Shown: positions 25,316 to 34,607 of the stretch, in pieces
How the letters are laid out: every line of letters begins with the position of its first letter
Numbering within the stretch: the first letter of the stretch is position 1
Assembly (NCBI GenBank): GCA_021372495.1
Contig: JAJFUF010000045.1
Coordinates: forward strand, 97,015-161,014
Reading direction: 5' to 3'
DNA from: Lysobacteraceae bacterium
GTDB taxonomy: Bacteria > Pseudomonadota > Gammaproteobacteria > Xanthomonadales > Rhodanobacteraceae
DNA: 64,000 bases
Made by a program: the position numbers and the translations under genes
The notes under the pieces: generated by a model
The model's input: the letters and a program-made list of their open reading frames with translations, nothing else
What the model was told of the DNA's origin: nothing
Database searches by the model: none

Positions 25316-26595
25316 GATCGATCTCCCACCGCGCTCAGCGGTAAACGCAGACACATTTCGGCACCGCCGTCGGGGGCGCGGCCCAGCGCAAGCTCGCCGT
25401 CCAGGCGCTCGGCGGTGGCTTCGGCCAGCGCCAGGCCGAGGCCGAGGCCGTCGTGCTTGCGCGAATAGCCGAGCATGGTCGCACTGCGCGAGTCCTCGGT
25501 GAAGCCCGGACCGTAGTCGCGCACGCGCAGCTCGATCCAGCCGCGCTCGCGGCGCGCGGCCAGGCCGACGCGGTCGGAATCGTTCAGCGCGGAGGCATCG
25601 GCGGCGTTGTTGAGCAGGTTGATCAGGGCGTGGCGCAGCCCGGGCTGCACGCGCAGCGGCAGCGTGGCGTCGGCCTCGCCGATCTCGACGCTGGCCTCGG
25701 CCTCCGGGCGCAGCAGGCGGAAGCGTTCCATGCAGTCGTGCAGGAATGTGCCCAGCGTGGTGCGCTCCGGCGTCTGCGTCAGCTGCATGTTGCCGAAGCT
25801 GGCCATCTCGCGAAGGATGCCGCGGCAGCGCTCGACCTGGCCGGCCAGCAGGTCGAGGTCGTCGGCCAGCGCGGCGTCGCCGCCACGCTCGCGCTTCAGC
25901 TCGGTGAGCAGGGTGCGCATGGTCGACAGCGGCGTGTTCAGCTCGTGCGCCGCGCCGGCCGCCTGGGTGGCGATGGCGAGGATGCCCTCGTCGCGCAGCG
26001 CACGCTCGCGCACGCGCTGCACCTCGTCCTGCTGCGCGCGCAGCGCGGTGGCGAGGCGGGCGGTGAACACGCCGAGCAGCAGCGCGGCGATCGCGAAGTT
26101 GACCGCCATGCCGGTGACGATCAGGTGGAAGTCGCCGTAGCCGGCCGTCTGCAGGTGCGGCAGCGGCAGGTACCAGCGCATCAGCAGCAGGTAGGCGAGG
26201 CCCGCCAGCGTGGCGACCGCGGCCACGCCGCGCGTGGACAGCGCCGCGGCGGCCAGCGCGATCGGCACCAGCAGCAGGGTCACGAACGGGTTGCTGGCGC
26301 CGCCCGTGTGGTAGAGCAGGTAGCCCAGCACCAGCGTGTCGACCGCGATGTGCGCGACCGCCTCGATCTCGCTGACGTGCCACGGGCGGCCGAGCCGCCA
26401 GGCCGCCAGCGCGGCGAACGCCGAGAGCACGCCGATGCCGGCGAACAGTTGCGGCTGCGGGATGTCGAGGCCGAGGCCGTAGGCGACCACCAGCACCGCG
26501 GCGCTCTGGCCGGCGATCGCGGTCAGGCGCAGCCAGGCCAGCGTGCGTACCAGCGCGCGCGGGCCGAGGCGTGGATGCGAGCGAGGAGGATTCAT
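25312..26595 (-). CDS. regB: RegB/PrrB/ActS-type redox sensor histidine kinase
   Basis: 427 residues with six predicted transmembrane helices. The quinone-sensing heptapeptide GGASNPF is at residues 98-104 and the phospho-acceptor His217 is in AAHELNTPLSTM. A cysteine, Cys257 in VERCRGIL, matches the redox-active cysteine of Rhodobacter RegB and lies 40 residues after the His, as there. The C-terminal ATPase domain has NLLNNAADAS and DYGPGF. Signal is predicted to be the ubiquinone pool and oxygen. It is coupled to regA by a TTGA overlap. Confidence 0.9.
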   Translation of the reverse strand: MNPPRSHPRLGPRALVRTLAWLRLTAIAGQSAAVLVVAYGLGLDIPQPQLFAGIGVLSAFAALAAWRLGRPWHVSEIEAVAHIAVDTLVLGYLLYHTGGASNPFVTLLLVPIALAAAALSTRGVAAVATLAGLAYLLLMRWYLPLPHLQTAGYGDFHLIVTGMAVNFAIAALLLGVFTARLATALRAQQDEVQRVRERALRDEGILAIATQAAGAAHELNTPLSTMRTLLTELKRERGGDAALADDLDLLAGQVERCRGILREMASFGNMQLTQTPERTTLGTFLHDCMERFRLLRPEAEASVEIGEADATLPLRVQPGLRHALINLLNNAADASALNDSDRVGLAARRERGWIELRVRDYGPGFTEDSRSATMLGYSRKHDGLGLGLALAEATAERLDGELALGRAPDGGAEMCLRLPLSAVGDRS

Positions 26596-26661
26596 TCGGG
26601 GACGGCTCCGGGCAAGCGCATAGCTTACCGTCTCGAGCGCCGGAAACGATCCGAAGCGCGG

Positions 26662-26696
26662 CCTGCGGGAGCGGCTTCGGCCGCGGCCGCGCCCGG
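26662..26696. repeat. Family F repeat copy
   Basis: CCTGCGGGAGCGGCTTCGGC followed by CGCGGCCGCGCCCGG, between the mdtC stop and the regB start. Confidence 0.55.
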
Positions 26697-26766
26697 ATCG
26701 GGGCCGGAACCCCCTCCGGAGGGAAACGGATCCGCCGGCGCCGCGCGACGCCGACGGTGCCCGTGC

Positions 26767-29700
26767 TCAGGCCGCGGCCGCGCGGGCCGCGCGTCGCGCC
26801 TGGCGGCGCTCGCGCCGGCGCGCGGCGAAGCGCGCGAATGCCAGGTAGATCGCCGGCGTGCTGAGCAGGGTCAGGCTCTGCGACACCAGCAGTCCGCCGG
26901 CCATGGCCACGCCCAGCGGCTGGCGCATCTCGGCGCCAACGCCGAAGCCGATCGCCAGCGGCAGCGCGCTGAGGAAGGTCACCATCGAGGTCATCATGAT
27001 CGGGCGGAAGCGCACCAGGCAGGCTTCGCGGATCGCCGCCTCCGGCGCCAGGCCGCGTTCGCGTTCGGCGGTCAGCGCGAAGTCCACCACCATGATCGCG
27101 TTCTTCTTGACGATGCCGATCAGCAGCACGATCGCGATCACCGAGACCAGCGACAGCTCGGTGCCGGTCAACTGCAGCGCCAGCAGCGCGCCGACGCCGG
27201 CCGAGGGCAACGTCGACAGGATCGTGACCGGGTGGATCAGGTTCTCGTAGAGCATGCCGAGCACGATGTACACGGTCAGGATCGCGGCCAGGATCAGCCA
27301 CGGGCCGCCGCCCTGGGACTGCCGGAAGCGGCGGAAGTCGCCGCCGAATTCGCCGCGGATGCTGCCGGGCATGCGCAGGCCCTGCATGGTGCGTTCGATC
27401 AGCGGCGCGGCGGCACCCATCGCCACGCCTGGGGCGAGGTTGAAGTAGACGTTGGCGACCGGGAACTGGCCCTCGTGGTCCACTTCCAGCGGCGCCACCG
27501 CCGGCTGCATGCGCGTGACCGCCGCCAGCGGCACCATGTTGCCGCGGTTGGAGCGCACGTACAGGCGCAGCAGCGCGTCCGGCGTCTGCGCCAGGCCGGG
27601 CAGCGCGTTCAGCACCACCTTGTACTGGTTGAGGTCGGAGTAGATGGTGGAGATCTGGCGCTGGCCGAAGGCGTCGTACAGGGCGTTGTCGATCGAGGCG
27701 ATCGACACGCCGAGGCGCGCCGCGGCGGCGCGGTCGATCACCAGGTTCTGCCGCATGCCGGCGCTGTCGTAGTCGGTGCTGACGTCCTTGAACTGCGGCA
27801 GCGCGCGCAGCGCGGCGGCGAGCCGCGGCGCCCAGGCGTGCAGGGCGTCGAGATCGTCGCCCTTCAGCGCGTACTGGTACTGCGCCTTGTCCGAACTGCC
27901 GCCGCCGCCACCGCCGCCGATGTCCTGCACCGGGTTGAGCGACATGCGGATGCCGGGCACGTTGGCGGTGGCCGCGCGCAGCCGCGCCAGCACCGCGCCG
28001 GCGCGCTCGCTGCGGCCGTCGCCGAACGGCTTCAGGGTGACGAACAGCGAGCCGGTGTTGGCGCCGCCCCAGCGGCCGCCGCTGAGGAACGAGCCGACGC
28101 TCGCCACCGCCGGGTCGCGCTGCACGATCGCGGCGATCTGCTGCTGGCGTGCGGCCATCACCGCGTAGGAAACGTCGGCGCCGCTTTCGGTGTGGCCGCG
28201 CAGCATGCCGGTGTCCTGCTCGGGGAAGAACCCCTTCGGCACGACGACGAACAGCGCGATGGTGAGCGCGACCAGCAGCAGCGGCTGCAGCGCCATCAGC
28301 CGGCGATGGCGCAGCGACCAGTCGAGCAGGCGCGCATAACCGGCGTGCATGCGCGCGTGCAAGGCGTCGATGCGGCGGCCGAGCGGCGACACCGGCGCGG
28401 TGTCGCGCGGGCGCAGGAAGCGCGCGCACAGCGACGGCGTCACCGTCAGCGAGACTATCGCGGAGATCGCCACCGCCGCGGCCAGGGTCACCGAGAATTC
28501 GCGGAACAGCAGGCCGAGCAGGCCGGGCGCGAAGATCATCGGGATGAATACCGCGATCAGCGACACCGTGATCGAGACCACGGTGAAGCCGATCTCGCGG
28601 GCGCCCTGCAGCGCCGCCTGCAGCGGCGCCAGGCCCGCGTCGAGGTGGCGCACGATGTTCTCGATCACCACGATCGCGTCGTCGACCACGAAGCCGACGG
28701 CGATCACCAGCGCCATCAGCGAGAGGTTGTCCAGCGTGTAGCCGAACGCGTACATCGCCGCGAACGCGCCGGCCAGCGACAGCGGCACGGCGAGGCCGGC
28801 GATCAGCGTCGGCGTCAGCCGGCGCAGGAACAGCAGCATGGTGAAGATCACCAGGCCGAGGCTGATCAGCAGGGTGACCTGCACCTCGTCGACCGACGCC
28901 TCGATGGTGCCGGTGCGGTCGAAGAACGGGGTCAGCTCGACGCCCGCCGGCAGCCATCCGCGCATCAGCGGAAGCTGCGCCTGGATCGAGCGCACCGTCT
29001 GCAGGATGTTGGCGTCGGCCTGCTTGCGCACCATCAGCAGGATCGCGCGCTGGCCGTTGAACCAGGCGGCCTGGTAGCGGTCCTCCTGGCCGTCGTAGAC
29101 GCGCGCGACGTCCTTCAACCGCACCGGCGTGCCGTTGCGCACGCCGATCACCAGTTCGGCGAAGTCGGCGGCGCTGCGCAGCGCGTCGTTGGCGGCGACC
29201 GCCATCATGGTGCGGCCGTCGCTGAGGAAGCCCTGCGGCGAGGTGACGTTGGCCGCGGCCAGCGCGTTGCGCACGTCGTCGCCGGACAGGCCCATCGCCG
29301 ACAGCGCGCGCAGGTTGAGGTCCACGCGCACCGCCGGCGTGGCGCCGCCGCGGATGTCGACGTCGCTGACGCCCGGTTGCTGGCGGATGCGCTGCGCCAG
29401 CAGCGAATCGGCGAGGTTGTAGAGCTGCGAAAGCGGCAGCGTCTTCGAGGTCAGCGCCAGGCTGAGGATCGGCGCGCGGTTGGGGTCGGCCTTGCGGTAG
29501 GTCGGTGCGTTGCGCAGCCCGGCGGGCAGGTCGGGCGCGGCGGCGTTGATCGCCGCCTGCACGTCGCGCGCGGCGCCGTCGATGTCGCGGCCGGCGTCGA
29601 AGATCAGGAACACGAAGCTGGAGCCTTCCGTGCTCTCCGAGTTCATCGTGTCGATGCCGGCGATCTGGCCGAGGTGGCGCTCCAGCGGCGCGGACACGGT

Positions 29701-29883
29701 CGAGGCCATGGTGCGCGCGTCGGCGCCGGGCTGGCTGGCCTGCACGAAGATCGCCGGAAACTCGACGTTCGGCAGCGGCGCCACCGCCAGCAGGAAGTAG
29801 GCGATCACCCCGGCCACGGCCATGCCGGCCGCCAGCAGCGAGGTGCCGATCGGGCGCCGGATGAACGGGCCGGAGATGTTCAT
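26767..29883 (-). CDS. mdtC: RND multidrug efflux transporter, MdtC-like
   Basis: 1038-residue proton-driven inner-membrane pump subunit with 12 transmembrane helices and two large periplasmic loops. The N-terminus MNISGPFIRRPIGTSLL and the TM4 proton-relay pair in GFVVDDAIVVIENIVRHLD identify the HAE1 RND family. MdtB and MdtC form a heterotrimer with adaptor MdtA. The start at 29883 is 118 bases after mdtB, with a family C repeat in the gap. The frame stays open upstream only through that repeat. Confidence 0.93.
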   Translation of the reverse strand: MNISGPFIRRPIGTSLLAAGMAVAGVIAYFLLAVAPLPNVEFPAIFVQASQPGADARTMASTVSAPLERHLGQIAGIDTMNSESTEGSSFVFLIFDAGRDIDGAARDVQAAINAAAPDLPAGLRNAPTYRKADPNRAPILSLALTSKTLPLSQLYNLADSLLAQRIRQQPGVSDVDIRGGATPAVRVDLNLRALSAMGLSGDDVRNALAAANVTSPQGFLSDGRTMMAVAANDALRSAADFAELVIGVRNGTPVRLKDVARVYDGQEDRYQAAWFNGQRAILLMVRKQADANILQTVRSIQAQLPLMRGWLPAGVELTPFFDRTGTIEASVDEVQVTLLISLGLVIFTMLLFLRRLTPTLIAGLAVPLSLAGAFAAMYAFGYTLDNLSLMALVIAVGFVVDDAIVVIENIVRHLDAGLAPLQAALQGAREIGFTVVSITVSLIAVFIPMIFAPGLLGLLFREFSVTLAAAVAISAIVSLTVTPSLCARFLRPRDTAPVSPLGRRIDALHARMHAGYARLLDWSLRHRRLMALQPLLLVALTIALFVVVPKGFFPEQDTGMLRGHTESGADVSYAVMAARQQQIAAIVQRDPAVASVGSFLSGGRWGGANTGSLFVTLKPFGDGRSERAGAVLARLRAATANVPGIRMSLNPVQDIGGGGGGGSSDKAQYQYALKGDDLDALHAWAPRLAAALRALPQFKDVSTDYDSAGMRQNLVIDRAAAARLGVSIASIDNALYDAFGQRQISTIYSDLNQYKVVLNALPGLAQTPDALLRLYVRSNRGNMVPLAAVTRMQPAVAPLEVDHEGQFPVANVYFNLAPGVAMGAAAPLIERTMQGLRMPGSIRGEFGGDFRRFRQSQGGGPWLILAAILTVYIVLGMLYENLIHPVTILSTLPSAGVGALLALQLTGTELSLVSVIAIVLLIGIVKKNAIMVVDFALTAERERGLAPEAAIREACLVRFRPIMMTSMVTFLSALPLAIGFGVGAEMRQPLGVAMAGGLLVSQSLTLLSTPAIYLAFARFAARRRERRQARRAARAAAA

Positions 29884-29922
29884 GCGTGCAGGCGTTCCGT
29901 TTGCGTTTCCCGGGCAATTCCT

Positions 29923-30034
29923 GTCTCCCTCTCCCGCCGGCGGGAGAGGGTCGGGGTGAGGGTGGGGCGCCTGCGCAGCAGGCACCTGCGGCGCCTCCCC
30001 CTCACCCTGGCCCCCTCCCCGGCGGGGAGAGGGG
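29923..30034. repeat. Family C repeat pair that contains the end of mdtB
   Basis: TCTCCCTCTCCCGCCGGCGG with GGGGTGAGGG (from 29923), then CTCCCCCTCACCCTGGCCCC with GGCGGGGAGAGGGG (to 30034), in opposite orientation. The mdtB TGA (30002-30004) and about its last 10 sense codons are inside the second unit. Confidence 0.85.
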
Positions 30035-33000
30035 AGAAGAAACAGTGGCGACATCGCGCTGCATGCGCGAGCGTTCGCGCAGCCACGCCGTGAAGCGCTC
30101 CATGTACAGGTAGATCACCGGCGTGGTGTACAGCGTCACCAGCTGCGACAGCAGCAGGCCGCCGACGATGCTGACGCCGAGCGGGCGGCGCAGCTCCGAA
30201 CCGATGCCGCTGCCCAGCGCCAGCGGCAGCGCGCCGAGCAGTGCGGCGGCGGTGGTCATCATGATCGGGCGGAAGCGCAGCAGGCAGGCGCGGCGGATCG
30301 CCTCCAGCGGCGTGCGGCCCTGGCGCTGCGCCTCGATGGCGAAGTCGATCATCAGGATCGCGTTCTTCTTGACGATGCCGATCAGCAGGATGATGCCGAC
30401 GATGCCGTCCACCGACAGGCTCATGCCGGCCAGCATCAGCGCCAGCAGCGCGCCGACGCCGGCGGGCGGCAGCGTGGAGATGATCGTGACCGGGTGGATG
30501 TAGCTCTCGTACAGCACGCCCAGCACGATGTAGATCACCACCAGCGCGGCGAGGATCAGCAGCACCTCGTTGCCGAGCGAGGCGGAGAACTCGGCGGCCT
30601 TGCCGATGAACTGGCCGCGCAGTTGCGGCGGCGGATTCATGCCGCGCGTGACTTGCCCGATCGCGTCCACCGCCTGCGACAGCGAGTAGCCGGGCGCGAG
30701 GTTGAACGAGATCGTCACCGCCGGAAGCTGGTTCTGGTGGCTGACCACCAGCGGCGCGCTCACCACCGAGGCGCGCGCCACCGCCGACAGCGGCACGGTG
30801 CCACCGGTGTCGTTGAGCGTGGCGTCCAGCGAGGCATTGGCCAGCGTGGTCGCGCGCCCGCCGTTGGCGTTGCCGCTGGTGCGCACGGTCAGCTTGTCCA
30901 GCAGGTCGCGGCCGGTGCGGAATTGCGGCGCCACCTCCAGCACCACGCGGTACTGGTTCAACTGCGTGAAGATGGTGGTGATCTGGCGCTGGCCGAAAGC
31001 GTCGTACAGCGTGTCGTCGATGCTCTGCACCGGCACGCCGAGGCGGCTGGCCTGGTCGCGGTCGATGTCGAGCTTGAGCTGCAGGCCCTGCGCGGCGAGG
31101 TTGTTGCCGACGTCGGCCAGCTCCGGGCGCGCGCGCAGCGCGGCGGTGTAGCGCACGGCCCAGTCGGCCAGCTCGGCCGCGTTCACGTCCTCCAGCGCGT
31201 ACTGGTAGTCGGTCGGCGCCACCCGGCTGTCCAGCTCGATGTCCTGCACCGGCTTGAGATACAGCGCGACGCCGGGGATGTTGGCTGCCGCGCGCTGCAG
31301 GCGCGCCTGCACCGCATCCAGGCCGTCGCGCTGGCCGCGCGGCTTCAGCACGACACTGAGCTGGCCCTGGTTGAGCGTCGGGTTGATCGCGCCGGCGCCG
31401 ACGAACGCGGCCACGCCGGCCACCGCGGGGTCGCGGCGCAGCACCTCCGCCACCGCCTGCGTGCGCTGCAGCATCGCCGGGAAGGCGATGCTCTGGTCGG
31501 CTTCGACCACCGCGGTGATCAGGCCGGTGTCCTGCTGCGGCAGCAGGCCCTTCGGGATCAGCAGGTACAGCGCCACCGTGACCAGCACCGACAGCGCCGC
31601 CACCGCGATGGTCAGGCGCCGGTGCGCGAACACCCGGTCGAGGCTGCGCGCATAGGCGTCGAGCAGGCGCCCCCAGGCGGTGTGCGCGCCGCGCGCTTCG
31701 GCCTCGTCGTCCTTCGGCAGCGCGCCGGGCTTGAGCAGGTAGGCGCACATCATCGGCGTCAGCGTCAGCGACACCAGCGCGGAGATCGCCACCGCGATCG
31801 ACAGCACCCAGGCGAATTCGTGGAACAGGCGTCCGGTCACGCCCGGCATCAGCAGCAGCGGCAGGAACACCGCGATCAGCGACACCGTCAGCGATATCAC
31901 GGTGAAGCCGATCTCCTTCGCGCCCAGCTCGGCGGCCTCGCGCGGCTGCCGGCCCTGCTCGATGTAGCGCACGATGTTCTCGATCATCACGATCGCGTCG
32001 TCGACGACGAAGCCGGTCGCGACGGTCAGCGCCATCAGCGAGAGGTTGTCCAGCGAGAAGCCGGCGAAGGTCATCACGCCGAAGGTGCCGAGCAGCGACA
32101 GCGGCACGGCGATGCTGGGGATCACCGTGGCCCACAGCCGGCGCAGGAACACGAAGATCACCGCGACCACCAGGAACACGGTCAGCAGCAGGGTGAACTG
32201 CACGTCGCGCACCGAGGCGCGGATGGTCACCGTGCGGTCGGCGAACACGCCGAGATCGACCCCGGCCGGCAGCACCGCCTGCAGCTCGGGCAGCATCGCG
32301 CGCACGCGCGCCACGGTGTCGACGATGTTGGCGGCGGGCTGGCGGCGGATGTCCAGCAGCACCGCCGGCTTGCCGTCGGCCCAGGCGGCGAGCTGGTCGT
32401 TCTCGACGCCGTCGACCACCTGCGCCACGTCGCCGAGCCGCACCGGCGCGTTGTTGCGATAGGCGATGATGATGTCGCGGTACTCGCCGGCCGAGGCGAG
32501 CTGGTCGTTGCTGCCGATGGTGTAGGACTGCACCGCGCCGTTCAGCGTGCCCTTCGGCCCGTTGACGTTGGCCTGCACCAGCGCCTGGCGCACGTCCTCG
32601 AGGGTCAGGCCGAGGTTGGACAGCGCGGCCGGATTGACCTGCACGCGCACCGCCGGCTTCAGGTTGCCGGCGATGCTGACCAGGCCGACGCCCGGCACCT
32701 GCGCCAGCTTCTGCGCGATGATCGAATCGGCGTAGTTGTTGACCTCGCGCAGCGGCAGCGTGGCGGAGGTCAGCGACAGGGTCAGGATCGGCGCGTCGGC
32801 CGGGTTGACCTTGTTGTACACCGGCGGGTAGGGCAGGTTGTTCGGCAGCGTGCCCTTGGCGGCGTTGATCGCCGACTGCACGTCCTGCGCGGCGGCGTCG
32901 ATGTCGCGGCTGTCGTCGAACTGCAGCACGATCGTGGACAGCCCGAACGCGCTGTCCGAGGTCATCGTCTTCAGCCCGGAGATCTGGCCGAACTGGCGCT

Positions 33001-33202
33001 CCAGCGGCGTGGTGACCAGCGCCGCCATCGTGGTCGGGCTGGCGCCGGGGTACTGCGTGCCGACCTGGATGGTCGGCGCGGCGATGTCCGGCAGCGCCGA
33101 CACCGGCAGCGCGCGGTAGCCCATCACGCCGAGCAGCAGGATGGCCACCATCAGCAGCGAGGTGGCGATGGGCCTGCGGATGAACGGCGAGGAGATGCCC
33201 AC
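30002..33202 (-). CDS. mdtB: RND multidrug efflux transporter, MdtB-like
   Basis: 1066 residues with the HAE1 RND fold, 12 helices and the TM4 acidic pair in GFVVDDAIVMIENIVRYI. It starts with GTG at 33202, one base after the mdtA stop (the start codon is read as Met): GISSPFIRRPIATSLLMVAI. The length exceeds E. coli MdtB (about 1040) partly because the final SSPLSPPGRGPG is encoded by an inserted repeat. It is the partner of MdtC in a heteromeric pump. Confidence 0.93.
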   Translation of the reverse strand: MGISSPFIRRPIATSLLMVAILLLGVMGYRALPVSALPDIAAPTIQVGTQYPGASPTTMAALVTTPLERQFGQISGLKTMTSDSAFGLSTIVLQFDDSRDIDAAAQDVQSAINAAKGTLPNNLPYPPVYNKVNPADAPILTLSLTSATLPLREVNNYADSIIAQKLAQVPGVGLVSIAGNLKPAVRVQVNPAALSNLGLTLEDVRQALVQANVNGPKGTLNGAVQSYTIGSNDQLASAGEYRDIIIAYRNNAPVRLGDVAQVVDGVENDQLAAWADGKPAVLLDIRRQPAANIVDTVARVRAMLPELQAVLPAGVDLGVFADRTVTIRASVRDVQFTLLLTVFLVVAVIFVFLRRLWATVIPSIAVPLSLLGTFGVMTFAGFSLDNLSLMALTVATGFVVDDAIVMIENIVRYIEQGRQPREAAELGAKEIGFTVISLTVSLIAVFLPLLLMPGVTGRLFHEFAWVLSIAVAISALVSLTLTPMMCAYLLKPGALPKDDEAEARGAHTAWGRLLDAYARSLDRVFAHRRLTIAVAALSVLVTVALYLLIPKGLLPQQDTGLITAVVEADQSIAFPAMLQRTQAVAEVLRRDPAVAGVAAFVGAGAINPTLNQGQLSVVLKPRGQRDGLDAVQARLQRAAANIPGVALYLKPVQDIELDSRVAPTDYQYALEDVNAAELADWAVRYTAALRARPELADVGNNLAAQGLQLKLDIDRDQASRLGVPVQSIDDTLYDAFGQRQITTIFTQLNQYRVVLEVAPQFRTGRDLLDKLTVRTSGNANGGRATTLANASLDATLNDTGGTVPLSAVARASVVSAPLVVSHQNQLPAVTISFNLAPGYSLSQAVDAIGQVTRGMNPPPQLRGQFIGKAAEFSASLGNEVLLILAALVVIYIVLGVLYESYIHPVTIISTLPPAGVGALLALMLAGMSLSVDGIVGIILLIGIVKKNAILMIDFAIEAQRQGRTPLEAIRRACLLRFRPIMMTTAAALLGALPLALGSGIGSELRRPLGVSIVGGLLLSQLVTLYTTPVIYLYMERFTAWLRERSRMQRDVATVSSPLSPPGRGPG

Positions 33203-33203
33203 C

Positions 33204-34388
33204 TCAGCCGCCCCGGCCGCGACGCCTGCCCTGTGCGGCCTCGATCCTGGCCGGCGGCGGCGTCTGCCCCGGCGCCAGCGCCAGCACCTTCGCGCCCGGC
33301 TTCAGGCGGAACTGGCCCTCGGTGACCACGCGCCCGCCCGCCTTCAGGCCGGAGGTGATCAGCAGCGCGTCGTCGCCGGCCTCGCCGCCGACCTGCACCG
33401 GCTGCATCAGCACGGTCGAGTCCGCCTGCAGCAGATAGACGTAGCTGCCGTCCGGCCCGCGCTGCACCGCCTGCGCCGGCACCACCAGCCCGCCCTGCAC
33501 CGTGCTGACGCGCAGGCGCACGTTGACGAACTGGCCCGGCCACAGCTTGCCGTCGGCGTTGGGGAATTCCGCCTTCAGCTTGAAGGTGCCGGTGGCGGAG
33601 TCGATCTGGTTGTCGATCACCTTGAGCACGCCGCTGGCGATCGGCCGGTTGTCGGCGCGGTTCTGCGCGGTCACCGGCAGCGCGGCGTCGCTGCCGCCGC
33701 CGCCGCGCACCAGGTCGAGGTCCTGCTCGGGCAGGGTGAAGATCACGCTGATCGGGCGCACCTGGGTCAGCACGACGATGCCGTTGGCGTCGGAGGGCTG
33801 CACCACGTTGCCGACGTCGACCTGGCGGATGCCGGCCAGGCCGTCGATCGGCGCGATCACGCGCGTGTAGCCGAACTGCACGCGCGCGCTGTCGACGTTG
33901 GCGGCATCGGCGGCGACGGTGGCCTCGAGCTGGCGCACGGTCTGGCGCTGGTTCTCGAGGTCCTGCGCGGCGACGAAGTGCTGCCGGATCAGGTCCTGGT
34001 AGCGCCGCAGCGTGCTGCGCGCCGCGACCAGTTGCGCCTCGTCCTGCTTCTGCTTGGCCTGCGCCTGGTCGAGTGCCGCCTGGTAGCTGCGCGGATCGAT
34101 CTGCGCGATCTGGTCGCCGCGCCTGACTTCCTGGCCTTCCCTGAAGCCGAGCGACTGCAACTGGCCGCCGACCTGCGGGCGCACGGTGACGGTATTCAGC
34201 GCCTGCACGGTGCCCAGCGCGTCGAGGTAGACCGGCACGTCGCGGCGCTGCACCGGCACCACGGTGACCGGCACGGCGGCGTCCGCGTCGGCGCCGCCGC
34301 GCTGCGGCCGGTGCTGGATCGTCCGCCAGGCGAGCAGGCCGATCACGGCGGCGCCGGCGACGATAAGCGCGATCTTCCCACGCGACAT
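33204..34388 (-). CDS. mdtA: RND efflux periplasmic adaptor, MdtA-like
   Basis: 394 residues: N-terminal membrane anchor (KIALIVAGAAVIGLLAW), lipoyl/barrel-sandwich halves (VRPQVGGQLQSLGFREGQEV and FGYTRVIAPIDGLAG), a central alpha-hairpin (about residues 100-165), and beta-barrel and membrane-proximal domains. It links MdtBC to an outer-membrane TolC-like channel, which is not encoded here. It is the first gene of mdtABC; a GGGAG site precedes the ATG. The C-terminus is basic (RRRGRGG). Confidence 0.92.
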   Translation of the reverse strand: MSRGKIALIVAGAAVIGLLAWRTIQHRPQRGGADADAAVPVTVVPVQRRDVPVYLDALGTVQALNTVTVRPQVGGQLQSLGFREGQEVRRGDQIAQIDPRSYQAALDQAQAKQKQDEAQLVAARSTLRRYQDLIRQHFVAAQDLENQRQTVRQLEATVAADAANVDSARVQFGYTRVIAPIDGLAGIRQVDVGNVVQPSDANGIVVLTQVRPISVIFTLPEQDLDLVRGGGGSDAALPVTAQNRADNRPIASGVLKVIDNQIDSATGTFKLKAEFPNADGKLWPGQFVNVRLRVSTVQGGLVVPAQAVQRGPDGSYVYLLQADSTVLMQPVQVGGEAGDDALLITSGLKAGGRVVTEGQFRLKPGAKVLALAPGQTPPPARIEAAQGRRRGRGG

Positions 34389-34607
34389 GCGGTTCTCCCT
34401 TGGGTGATGGTCGGCGCCGCCGTCCGCGGGCGACCGATCTCACGTTAACGCAGTTGCGCCGCGGGGGATGACATGCCTTTCGGCCTAGGGGCCGCGCCGC
34501 GCTGTCCGCCGATCCGACTCAGACCGGCGGGATGCCCGAACGTTCGCCAAGGCCGCGTCGGCGGCGCGTGCGGCGGGCCGTGCGGCCCGCCGGCGCGTGA
34601 TGCGCGG

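Noticed and set aside
25453..30093. Plus-strand open frame of 1546 codons antisense to regB and mdtC
   Set aside because: Gln/Arg/His-rich translation without recognisable domains; the opposite strand encodes complete RegB and MdtC.
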